64,000 nt of DNA from Burkholderiales bacterium LSUCC0115 (GTDB lineage Bacteria; Pseudomonadota; Gammaproteobacteria; Burkholderiales; Burkholderiaceae_A). The position numbers and the translations under genes are program-made. This document shows positions 25,687-33,045 of the stretch, one piece after another; the stretch's first letter is position 1; every line of letters begins with the position of its first letter. The notes beneath the pieces were generated by a model, which ran no database searches, had not been told where the DNA came from, and saw nothing but the letters and a program-made list of their open reading frames with translations. Location: positions 124,001 to 188,000 of the forward strand of contig WJBW01000003.1 in assembly GCA_009646425.1 (NCBI GenBank). Reading direction: 5' to 3'.

Positions 25687-27279
25687 ATGAGCGCAGTACT
25701 GGAACCCACCGGCCACGGCCACGCTGACGACCACGCCCACGACCATCCGCACGGCTGGCGTCGTTGGCTGTATGCAACCAACCACAAAGACATCGGCACG
25801 CTCTACCTCTGGTTCAGCTTCACCATGCTTATGATTGGTGGCGTCCTGGCCCTTGGCATCCGTGCAGAACTCTTCCGCCCCGGCCTCCAACTCATTCAGC
25901 CCGAGCTCTTCAACCAGCTCACCACCATGCACGGTCTCATCATGGTGTTCGGCGCCATCATGCCCGCCTTCGTGGGCTTCGCGAACTGGATGATTCCGCT
26001 GCAGATCGGCGCCTCGGACATGGCCTTCGCACGCATGAACAACTTCAGCTTCTGGCTGATGGTGCCTGCGGCCATGTTGCTGGTGGCGTCTTTCTTCGTC
26101 CCCGGCGGCGCCATTGCGGCTGGCTGGACGCTGTACGCACCGCTGACGACTCAGATGGGCATCGGCATGGACATGGGTATTTTTGCCATGCACATCCTGG
26201 GCGCCTCCTCCATCATGGGTTCGATCAACATCATCACCACCATCTTGAACATGCGCGCTCCCGGCATGACCCTGATGAAAATGCCCATGTTTGTCTGGAC
26301 CTGGCTGATCACGGCCTACCTGCTGATCGCTGTGATGCCGGTTTTGGCGGGTGCCATCACCATGACCCTGACCGATCGTCACTTCGGCACCAACTTCTTT
26401 AACGCAGCGGCCGGTGGCGACCCCGTCATGTACCAGCACATTTTCTGGTTCTTTGGTCACCCCGAGGTCTACATCATGATTCTGCCGGCCTTCGGCATCG
26501 TCTCAGAGATCATTCCGACCTTCTCCCGCAAGCGTCTGTTTGGCTACAGCTCCATGGTCTATGCCACGGCCTCGATCGCGATCCTGTCCTTCGTGGTCTG
26601 GGCTCACCACATGTTCACCACTGGCATGCCCCTGACGGGACAGCTCTTCTTCATGTACGCCACCATGCTGATCGCAGTGCCAACTGGCGTGAAGATCTTC
26701 AACTGGCTGGCCACCATGTGGAAGGGTTCGATGACCTTCGAGACCCCCATGCTGTTTGCCATTGGCTTTATCGTGGTCTTCACCATCGGCGGCCTGACCG
26801 GCATCATTCTCTCCGTCGCTCCGGTCGACATCCAGCTGCATGACACCTACTACGTTGTGGCCCACTTCCACTATGTGCTGGTCGCCGGCTCTCTCTTTGC
26901 CCTGTTTGCTGGCGTGTACTACTGGCTGCCCAAGTGGACCGGTCACATGTACGACGAAAAGCTGGGCAAGCTGCACTTCTGGCTGTCCATGATTACCTTC
27001 AACATCACCTTCTTCCCCATGCACTTCCTGGGTCTGGCCGGCATGCCACGTCGTTATGCCGACTACCCCATGCAGTTCGCCGACTTCAACGCGGTGGCCT
27101 CGGTTGGTGCCTTTGGCTTTGGTCTGACCCAGCTGCTGCTCCTCTACATCGTGATCAAGTGCATCAAGGGTGGCCCCAAGGCAGCAGACAATCCTTGGGA
27201 GGCTCCCGAGGGGCTGGAGTGGAGCGTGCCGTCGCCCGCGCCTTTCCACACCTTCGAGACCCCACCTGTTGTGAAGTAA
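25687..27279 (+). CDS. ctaD: Cytochrome c oxidase subunit I
   Basis: Catalytic haem-copper subunit of 530 residues with 12 predicted helices. The cross-linked His-Tyr and the D-channel Glu occur in [10 protein letters not shown], the CuB pair in WAHHMFT, and the haem a/a3 ligands in VAHFHYVLV. The Glu in GHPEVY marks a type A1 proton pump. The N-terminal 20 residues are unusually His/Asp-rich ([15 protein letters not shown]). Lack of a local heme A synthase gene leaves open whether haem A or O fills the site. GGAGAGCGAC precedes the ATG. Confidence 0.97.
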   Translation: MSAVLEPTGHGHADDHAHDHPHGWRRWLYATNHKDIGTLYLWFSFTMLMIGGVLALGIRAELFRPGLQLIQPELFNQLTTMHGLIMVFGAIMPAFVGFANWMIPLQIGASDMAFARMNNFSFWLMVPAAMLLVASFFVPGGAIAAGWTLYAPLTTQMGIGMDMGIFAMHILGASSIMGSINIITTILNMRAPGMTLMKMPMFVWTWLITAYLLIAVMPVLAGAITMTLTDRHFGTNFFNAAAGGDPVMYQHIFWFFGHPEVYIMILPAFGIVSEIIPTFSRKRLFGYSSMVYATASIAILSFVVWAHHMFTTGMPLTGQLFFMYATMLIAVPTGVKIFNWLATMWKGSMTFETPMLFAIGFIVVFTIGGLTGIILSVAPVDIQLHDTYYVVAHFHYVLVAGSLFALFAGVYYWLPKWTGHMYDEKLGKLHFWLSMITFNITFFPMHFLGLAGMPRRYADYPMQFADFNAVASVGAFGFGLTQLLLLYIVIKCIKGGPKAADNPWEAPEGLEWSVPSPAPFHTFETPPVVK

Positions 27280-27289
27280 TCGTTCACGC

Positions 27290-27403
27290 ATGAGCGAACA
27301 ACGCAAAGCAACCAACCTACGGCTCGCCCTGATCTTGGTATCAGTGGCGGCCGTATTTTTTGTTGGTGTGATCGTCAATCACCTCATGTTCCCCGCGGCT
27401 TAA
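27290..27403 (+). CDS. Cytochrome oxidase small assembly protein (37 aa)
   Basis: Tiny single-helix protein: MSEQRKATNLRLALILVSV at the N-terminus, then a hydrophobic stretch through VAAVFFVGVIVNHLMF. Length, the basic RKATNLRLAL start and the place between ctaD and ctaG match the small protein annotated as cytochrome oxidase small assembly protein in Burkholderiales. It begins 10 bp after ctaD and ends 25 bp before ctaG. Function is inferred from position only. Confidence 0.75.
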   Translation: MSEQRKATNLRLALILVSVAAVFFVGVIVNHLMFPAA

Positions 27404-27428
27404 CACTGTTCACCATCCAAGCGATCTC

Positions 27429-28037
27429 ATGAGCCAAGCCCTTCAGACTGCCGGTCAAAACAAGACTATGTTTGGCAAGCTGTTGATGATTGCCATTTTG
27501 ATGTTCAGTTTTGGCTATGCGCTGGTGCCGCTTTACAACGCTATCTGCGAGGCCACGGGTATCAATGTCCTGACCTCCCGCGAAAAGCTCGACTATGCTG
27601 AGGCTCGTCGTTTTGCCAAGAACACTCAGGTCGATGTGACTCGCAACTTGTCGATTGAGTTTGATGCGAATTCGCATGGCCCCTGGACCTTCAAGCCCAA
27701 GAACAATGTCCTCGAAGGGCATCCGGGCGAGATCATGACCATCCTCTACGAGATCACCAACAATCTTGACCGTGAGGTTCAAGGTCAGGCCATCCCCAGT
27801 TACGCGCCCAAGCAGTCAGCCACCTATTTCAAAAAACTCGAGTGCTTCTGCTTCGAGCAGCAGACCCTCAAGCCAGGGGAGACCAAAGAATTTCCAGTGG
27901 TCTTTGTCATAGACCCCAAGCTTCCCGATGGCATTCGCAACATCACCCTCAGTTACACCTTCTTTGAGGTCGGCACCAACACAGCCCTGGGTGGGGCTCC
28001 TTCTGTCGGTCAACCAGCCAAGGGCGCGCAGCGATAG
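27429..28037 (+). CDS. ctaG: Cytochrome c oxidase assembly protein CtaG (Cox11)
   Basis: Copper chaperone that delivers copper to the CuB site of subunit I. The 202-residue protein has one N-terminal transmembrane helix (LLMIAILMFSFGYALVPLY), a periplasmic Ig-like domain and the copper-binding CFCF at residues 139-142 (KLECFCFEQQTLKPGE). A third conserved Cys is in AICEATGI next to the helix. It lies between the small assembly gene and a DUF2970 gene. Confidence 0.95.
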   Translation: MSQALQTAGQNKTMFGKLLMIAILMFSFGYALVPLYNAICEATGINVLTSREKLDYAEARRFAKNTQVDVTRNLSIEFDANSHGPWTFKPKNNVLEGHPGEIMTILYEITNNLDREVQGQAIPSYAPKQSATYFKKLECFCFEQQTLKPGETKEFPVVFVIDPKLPDGIRNITLSYTFFEVGTNTALGGAPSVGQPAKGAQR

Positions 28038-28041
28038 TTAC

Positions 28042-28263
28042 ATGGCCTCGATCGAAGAACTCAAAAAAGCAACCCAGCGCAAAGGCAGTTTTCGTCAGAC
28101 CGTCGGTGCGGTGCTCTGGTCGTTCTTTGGTGTGCGTCGTGGAGCGGCTCACGATGCCGACATGGCCCAACTGAATCCAGTGCATGTGGTGATCGTAGGG
28201 GTCGCGGCAGGTATTTTGTTTGTAACCGGTTTGGTATTTCTGGTGAGGTCCATCGTCGCCTAA
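28042..28263 (+). CDS. DUF2970 single-helix membrane protein
   Basis: Protein of 73 residues: a polar N-terminus (FRQTVGAVLWSFFGVRRG, the DUF2970 signature) and a C-terminal transmembrane helix (VHVVIVGVAAGILFVTGLVFLV). It starts 4 bp after ctaG. DUF2970 proteins sit at this place in many betaproteobacterial cta operons; the function is unknown, probably oxidase assembly or stability. Confidence 0.82.
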   Translation: MASIEELKKATQRKGSFRQTVGAVLWSFFGVRRGAAHDADMAQLNPVHVVIVGVAAGILFVTGLVFLVRSIVA

Positions 28264-28328
28264 GCGCAAGGGGCGCTCGATGACCATGATCAATCTATTT
28301 TCAAGAACTGTTCGATAGGGAGACCAGT

Positions 28329-29195
28329 ATGAGTTCAGCAACCCACGGCACCGCACCGTATTACTACGTGCCGGCGCCAAGCAAGTGGCCCATGGTAGGC
28401 GCCATTGCCATGTTCTTCTTCATGGTTGGCATGGCCGGCATGGTGAACGAGGCCGCCTATGGCGTCTACGCCTTCGGCATCAGCATGGCCATCCTGGTCT
28501 ACATGTTCTTTGGCTGGTTCGGCACGGTCATTGGCGAGTCCGAGGGTGGCGTCTACAGCGGTCGCGTGGACGCGAGCTTCCGCTGGAGCATGGGCTGGTT
28601 CATCTTCTCGGAAGTCATGTTCTTTGCGGCCTTCTTCGGCGCATTGTTCTACGCCCGGGTCATCACCATGCCTTGGCTGGGTGACCTGGATCACAAAGCC
28701 GTGCTCTGGCCCGACTTTCAAGCCAGCTGGCCCAACGCCGGTCCTGGCGGCTACATCGAGACCTTCCAGACCATGGGACCCTTCTGGATTCCCACCATTA
28801 ACACCGCTCTGCTGCTGACTTCTGGTGTCACACTGACCCTGTCCCACCACGCACTGCGTGAGAACCACCGTGACAAGGCCGTCTTCTGGCTGGGCCTCAC
28901 CGTCCTGCTGGGTATCATCTTCTTGGGCTGCCAGGCCTATGAGTACGCCCATGCCTACAAAGACCTGAACCTCAAATTAACATCCGGCATTTTTGGCTCG
29001 ACCTTTTACATGCTGACGGGCTTCCATGGTTTTCACGTCTGCGTGGGCGCCATCATGCTGGCCGTGATCTGGTTCCGCCTGCGGGCTGGCCATTTCAAGC
29101 CGGAGAGTCACTTTGGCTTCGAGGCAGCCGCCTGGTACTGGCACTTCGTGGACGTGGTCTGGCTGGGCCTCTACGTGGTGGTCTACTGGTTGTAA
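28329..29195 (+). CDS. ctaE: Cytochrome c oxidase subunit III
   Basis: Seven-helix subunit of 288 residues that stabilises subunit I and oxygen access. It has the WPM start (SKWPMVGAIAMFFFMVG), the conserved Glu in FSEVMFFAAFFGALFYAR, GVTLTLSHHALR, and the C-terminal GFHGFHVCVGAIML and WYWHFVDVVWLGLY. A ribosome site GGGAGACC precedes the ATG. A strong terminator follows 35 bp after the stop, which may separate the structural genes from SURF1 and ctaB. Confidence 0.96.
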   Translation: MSSATHGTAPYYYVPAPSKWPMVGAIAMFFFMVGMAGMVNEAAYGVYAFGISMAILVYMFFGWFGTVIGESEGGVYSGRVDASFRWSMGWFIFSEVMFFAAFFGALFYARVITMPWLGDLDHKAVLWPDFQASWPNAGPGGYIETFQTMGPFWIPTINTALLLTSGVTLTLSHHALRENHRDKAVFWLGLTVLLGIIFLGCQAYEYAHAYKDLNLKLTSGIFGSTFYMLTGFHGFHVCVGAIMLAVIWFRLRAGHFKPESHFGFEAAAWYWHFVDVVWLGLYVVVYWL

Positions 29196-29229
29196 GCGAT
29201 TGGCGCAGCTGATCAGCGCCTCTTAGACA

Positions 29230-29260
29230 AAGGGCCGCGAAAAGCGGCCCTTGGTGTTTT
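29230..29260 (+). terminator. Intrinsic terminator after ctaE
   Basis: A perfect 9-bp stem (AAGGGCCGC with GCGGCCCTT) with a GAAAA loop is followed by GGTGTTTT. It lies just after ctaE and before the antisense DUF2909 gene. The short T tract suggests efficient but perhaps not complete termination. Confidence 0.8.
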
Positions 29261-29318
29261 GGACAACCTGAAGAAGGTGGACGCCCGTCAGGCCGAACGA
29301 AAGACAGCGGGCGCCGTC

Positions 29319-29546
29319 CTAATAACGAATCCCGGTCGATTCGATCAGGCCGTATCGATGAGCCACCAGCAGGGACAGGAACAGCAGGATCGACAGTCCC
29401 ACCCGGATGGCCAAGGCCTTGACCGTGTTGTTGCTGCGTCCTTTGTCCCGCATCAGGTAGAAGAAGGCAGACCCCAGGCTCACCAGGATCCCAATAAACG
29501 CGATTCCAATTAACAGTTTCGACACAGCGCCACCCACCTCATTCAT
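29319..29546 (-). CDS. DUF2909 twin transmembrane protein (antisense in the cta locus)
   Basis: Protein of 75 residues with two helices (LLIGIAFIGILVSLGSAFFYLM and LAIRVGLSILLFLSLLVAHRYG) joined by the basic loop RDKGRSNNTVKA, the DUF2909 pattern. It is the only minus-strand gene in the cta locus. ATG 29546 leaves 22 bp to the SURF1 start; a further ATG at 29570 would overlap the SURF1 start codon and is unlikely. The function is unknown; position suggests a link to oxidase biogenesis. Confidence 0.75.
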   Translation of the reverse strand: MNEVGGAVSKLLIGIAFIGILVSLGSAFFYLMRDKGRSNNTVKALAIRVGLSILLFLSLLVAHRYGLIESTGIRY

Positions 29547-29568
29547 CAAAACCTCAGACAAGAGACCC

Positions 29569-30405
29569 ATGGTACAGCCGAATCCCAGACCTGCCCGACC
29601 CATGCGCCTGAACCTGGCCAGTGGTGTGGCCTTGCTGCTGGCCCTGCTGACCCTAAGCCTGGGCTTTTGGCAGTGGAACCGATCTCTGGAGAAGCAGGCG
29701 ATTTTCGAGGCCATTGAACGTCAGGCAGCCCAGCGCAAGGGCTCGGAGACTCCGAGCCTTGGCGCGTCACTGCCTTGGCAGTTAGGCCGACCAGCCCAAG
29801 ACCTCGACCGCAAAGAGGTGGCGATACGGGGCCGGTGGCTGCCGGATAGCACCTTCTATCTGGACAATCGGCTGCTCAACGGCAAGCCCGGTGTCAATGT
29901 CTTAACGGCCGTCGCCTTACCTGACCAGAGTCTGGTCTGGGTGAACCGCGGCTGGGCGCCCAAGCCACCGGGCCTGGACAATCCGCGTGCCCGCAGCCTG
30001 ATGTCGGGTGGACAACACCTGCCCGAACAGGCCGCCGCCGACATCCGCGCAGTCGGATTGGCCAGCCTGCTGCAGCGACTAGAGCTCTCCAGTGATCCTC
30101 AAAGTCTCAGACAAGGCGCACTCTGGCAGAACGTCGATTGGGCGGCCGCGACCCAACGCGTGGCGACCAGTGGGGGGCTGAAAACCACTCAGGCCGATCG
30201 GATCTGGCCTCTCATCTTCTGGCAGACTTCTAACTCGCCCGACGGGCTGCTGCGTCAGGTTCCAGCGCCACCATCTGATGCAGTCGACAAGCACCGAGGC
30301 TATGCCTTTCAGTGGTGGATGATGTCGCTGGCCGCCTTGGTATTTGCCTGGCGTTTGTCTCTTGAAAGGCGCCATCCCTCGTCAGCCTCAACCCAAAATA
30401 AATAA
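29569..30405 (+). CDS. SURF1 family cytochrome oxidase biogenesis protein
   Basis: Inner-membrane protein of 278 residues with two transmembrane helices at the ends (LASGVALLLALLTLSLGFWQW, residues about 14-34, and YAFQWWMMSLAALVFAWRL near the C-terminus) around a periplasmic domain. FWQWNRSLEKQ and VAIRGRWLPDSTFYLDNR ... VNVLTAVAL ... VWVNRGW are SURF1 hallmarks. SURF1 binds haem A and helps insert it into subunit I. ATG 29602 is an alternative start. The next gene begins 7 bp after the stop. Confidence 0.88.
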   Translation: MVQPNPRPARPMRLNLASGVALLLALLTLSLGFWQWNRSLEKQAIFEAIERQAAQRKGSETPSLGASLPWQLGRPAQDLDRKEVAIRGRWLPDSTFYLDNRLLNGKPGVNVLTAVALPDQSLVWVNRGWAPKPPGLDNPRARSLMSGGQHLPEQAAADIRAVGLASLLQRLELSSDPQSLRQGALWQNVDWAAATQRVATSGGLKTTQADRIWPLIFWQTSNSPDGLLRQVPAPPSDAVDKHRGYAFQWWMMSLAALVFAWRLSLERRHPSSASTQNK

Positions 30406-30412
30406 CCGCCCT

Positions 30413-31057
30413 ATGAATACGCAACAGTCGACACCACCTGCAGCCAGCACCAAGTCAAAGTCCAGTCGTACGACTCTTTATCTGGTGATTGCGGTCTGTC
30501 TGGCCCCGGTGGCGCTGTCTTATTTCATGTACTACGGTGTCAGACCGGAGGGCCGCACCAACCACGGCGAATTACTCTCGCCGCAGAAGGCGGTCTCTGA
30601 TGTCAAGACCGAGTTGTTGGCAAAGCCCGACCAGGAGTCAGGCCTGCTGGACGTCATCAAGACCTGGCCAAAAAACGACACACGACAGTCATTCTCAAAG
30701 CTGGGCGATTTCCGCGGTCGCTGGTTGATGGTTTGGGTTGGCCCCGCCGCATGCGATGCGGACTGCCGTGAGCAGCTCTGGCAGATGCGCCAAGTCCGCC
30801 TGACCACTGGCCGTGAGCGTGACCGGGTGGAACGGCTCTGGTTGGTGACCGATGGTGGGCAACCGATCCTTCGGGACGAAGAGCAGGGCCTCTGGGTGGT
30901 CCGCATGCCACCGGATCAGTCAGGCACTTGGCTGGCCAATCAGGTCCATCTGGTCGATCCTCTGGGTAACCTGATGATGCGCTTCCCACTCAAGGCTGAT
31001 CCTCAGGGCATGAAAAAAGACTTGATGAAGCTGCTGAAGGCCTCACGAATTGGATAG
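30413..31057 (+). CDS. SCO-like thioredoxin-fold membrane protein
   Basis: Membrane-anchored protein of 214 residues with one helix ([23 protein letters not shown], residues about 21-43) and a periplasmic thioredoxin-like domain. A CxxxC pair (Cys114, Cys118 in [10 protein letters not shown]) sits where SCO1/SenC proteins bind copper, and [11 protein letters not shown] and [12 protein letters not shown] resemble the SCO core. The usual SCO proline after CxxxC is absent. It lies between SURF1 and ctaB, where relatives encode a similar protein followed by ctaA. A role in CuA assembly is plausible but inferred. Confidence 0.65.
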   Translation: MNTQQSTPPAASTKSKSSRTTLYLVIAVCLAPVALSYFMYYGVRPEGRTNHGELLSPQKAVSDVKTELLAKPDQESGLLDVIKTWPKNDTRQSFSKLGDFRGRWLMVWVGPAACDADCREQLWQMRQVRLTTGRERDRVERLWLVTDGGQPILRDEEQGLWVVRMPPDQSGTWLANQVHLVDPLGNLMMRFPLKADPQGMKKDLMKLLKASRIG

Positions 31058-31095
31058 CCAGGACCTCACCCTGGGTTCCGACGGATAATAGACAG

Positions 31096-31986
31096 ATGAC
31101 CACTGCCGTTCTACCTGCAGACAGTAACCTGGCTCGCCAGTACCTGGCCCTGACCAAGCCTCGGGTCAACCTGCTAATTGTCTTCTGCGCGGTGATTGGC
31201 ATGTTCATGTCGGTTCCCGGCATGGTGCCGGTGGTGCCCCTGGTGGCCGGAACGTTGGGCATTACCTTTGTGGCTGGGGCCGCCGCTGCGATTAACTGTT
31301 TGGTCGAAAGCCACATCGATGCCAAGATGGCCCGAACCGCCTGGCGGCCATTGCCCTCGGGAACGCTCACGGTCCGGCAGACCATTGCCTTCTCGGTGGT
31401 CTTGGGCGGGCTGGGCATGGCCATCCTGTTTCTCTTTGTCAATGCACTGACCGCCTGGCTCACCTTTGCCACCTTTGTCGGCTATGCAGTCATTTACACC
31501 CTGGTTCTCAAACCCCTGACGCCTCAGAACATTGTCATTGGGGGAGCCTCTGGTGCCATGCCACCAGTGCTGGGATGGGCAGCCGTGACCAACACGGCCC
31601 CACCTGAAGCCTGGGTTCTTTTTCTGATCATTTTTGTCTGGACGCCGCCGCACTTCTGGGCGCTGGCCCTTTACCGGACAGACGACTATGCTCGCTCGGG
31701 CCTGCCCATGCTGCCGGTGACACACGGGCCCCAGTTCACGCGCCTGCACATCCTGCTCTACACCTTTTTGCTGGTAGCCACCACGGTGCTACCAACTGCC
31801 ATTGGTCTGAGCGGCATTTGGTATCTGATAGCCGCTCTGTTGTTGGGTGGCCGCTTTCTGCAGCTGGCCTGGCAGCTCTATCGTGAGTACAGCGAACCCC
31901 TGGCCAGAAAGACCTTTAAGTATTCGATTTGGTATCTGGCCTATTTGTTTGCGGCCCTGCTGATCGACCACTACCTGCCGCACTAG
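31096..31986 (+). CDS. ctaB: Protoheme IX farnesyltransferase (heme O synthase)
   Basis: UbiA-family prenyltransferase of 296 residues that converts haem B to haem O. The first Asp-containing motif is [20 protein letters not shown] and the second active region is [25 protein letters not shown]. Nine hydrophobic helices are apparent. It starts 38 bp after the SCO-like gene; heme A synthase (ctaA), expected just before it, is absent. The gene ends 57 bp from the convergent rpoH stop, leaving no room for a sco gene there. Confidence 0.95.
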   Translation: MTTAVLPADSNLARQYLALTKPRVNLLIVFCAVIGMFMSVPGMVPVVPLVAGTLGITFVAGAAAAINCLVESHIDAKMARTAWRPLPSGTLTVRQTIAFSVVLGGLGMAILFLFVNALTAWLTFATFVGYAVIYTLVLKPLTPQNIVIGGASGAMPPVLGWAAVTNTAPPEAWVLFLIIFVWTPPHFWALALYRTDDYARSGLPMLPVTHGPQFTRLHILLYTFLLVATTVLPTAIGLSGIWYLIAALLLGGRFLQLAWQLYREYSEPLARKTFKYSIWYLAYLFAALLIDHYLPH

Positions 31987-32043
31987 CCCCCGAGAGCCGC
32001 CTGACACCAGGCGTCTAGAGCCAAGCCAACAAAGCCAAGCCCA

Positions 32044-32910
32044 TCAGGCTGTGAGGGCGACCTTGATCTTCTTCAGGGCGTTGGCCTCGATCTGACGAAC
32101 CCGCTCCGCTGAAATCCCATAGCGGGCCGCGAGGTCATGCAAGGTGGGCGTCTGACCATCTTCATCTTGAAGCCAGCGGGCCATCAGGATGTCTCTACTG
32201 CGTTCATCCAAACTCGCCAAGGCGGCAGCCATGCGCTGCTGGTTGACCCGAGTCTCTTGGGCCTGGGCAACGATCTCGGCGGGGTCGGCATCCTCTGCGG
32301 CCAGGCTTGCAATGGGACCGGCTACTTCCTCGCCATCCTCGGTTCGACCTTCCAGCGGGGTGTCGCCACCAGACAATCGTCGATCCATCTCCATGACTTC
32401 GTCAGCGGAGACATTGAGCTCTTTGGCAATCGCCTGGGCCTGTGAGGCGTTGACGCCCTTGTCGGCACCGAGCGCTCGCTTGAGGCTTCGAAGATTGAAA
32501 AAGAGTTTGCGTTGAGCCTTGGTCGTCGCGACTTTGACCATCTGCCAGTTACGCAGAATGTATTCGTGGATTTCAGCCTTGATCCAATGCATGGCGTAGG
32601 ACACCAGCCGCACGCCCTGGGTCGGGTCGTAGCGTTTGACGGCTTTCATCAGGCCCACGTTGCCTTCTTGGATCAGGTCGGCCTGGGGCAGACCATAGCC
32701 CATGTATTGCCGGGAAACTGCCACCACCAAACGCAAGTGAGAGAGTACTAACTCTCTTGCAGCATCCAAATCTTCAAGGGTTCGGAAGCGCAGAGCCAAG
32801 GCCTGCTCACGCTCGGCTGTGAGCAGGGGGTACTGCTGGACAGCGCGCAGGTAGCCCTCCAGGTTGGCCCCTGGCGAGAGATGATTCAAGGCTAAGGCTG
32901 TACTGGTCAT
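32044..32910 (-). CDS. rpoH: Heat-shock sigma factor RpoH (sigma-32)
   Basis: Directs RNA polymerase to heat-shock promoters. The 288-residue protein has region 2 (DLIQEGNVGLMKAVKRYDP ... FVSYAMHWIKAEI-type), the RpoH box QRKLFFNLR and region 4 (ERVRQIEANALKKIK). I chose ATG 32910 because GGAGGG lies 7 nt upstream; ATG 32925 overlaps that ribosome site and is near the predicted transcript start. A perfect CIRCE operator overlaps the promoter, which would put rpoH under HrcA repression as well as its own post-transcriptional control. Confidence 0.95.
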   Translation of the reverse strand: MTSTALALNHLSPGANLEGYLRAVQQYPLLTAEREQALALRFRTLEDLDAARELVLSHLRLVVAVSRQYMGYGLPQADLIQEGNVGLMKAVKRYDPTQGVRLVSYAMHWIKAEIHEYILRNWQMVKVATTKAQRKLFFNLRSLKRALGADKGVNASQAQAIAKELNVSADEVMEMDRRLSGGDTPLEGRTEDGEEVAGPIASLAAEDADPAEIVAQAQETRVNQQRMAAALASLDERSRDILMARWLQDEDGQTPTLHDLAARYGISAERVRQIEANALKKIKVALTA

Positions 32911-32934
32911 GCAACGGCCCTCCATTGGTTCATT

Positions 32935-32961
32935 TTAGCACTCAGATACTTAGAGTGCTAA
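32935..32961 (-). promoter_or_regulatory. CIRCE operator (HrcA site) over the rpoH promoter
   Basis: TTAGCACTC (32935-32943), nine nucleotides, then GAGTGCTAA (32953-32961): a perfect match to the CIRCE consensus. On the minus strand TTAGCA (32960-32955) could act as -35 and TAAAAT (32937-32932) as -10 with 17-nt spacing, so the operator fills the promoter. The predicted start is near 32925, giving a leader of about 15 nt. It also lies 85 bp upstream of the divergent decarboxylase gene. Confidence 0.92.
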
Positions 32962-33045
32962 ATCCGAAAAAGTGCCACAAATATGACCTAACATGGCGCC
33001 CTTACGCTGCCAAAAGCAGCCAACCTCTGTTGAAAGGCTGGGCCC

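Noticed and set aside
26503-27378. Long open frame of 291 codons on the minus strand opposite ctaD
   Set aside because: His/Gly/Gln-rich translation without domain signatures; it is a shadow of the strongly codon-biased ctaD gene.
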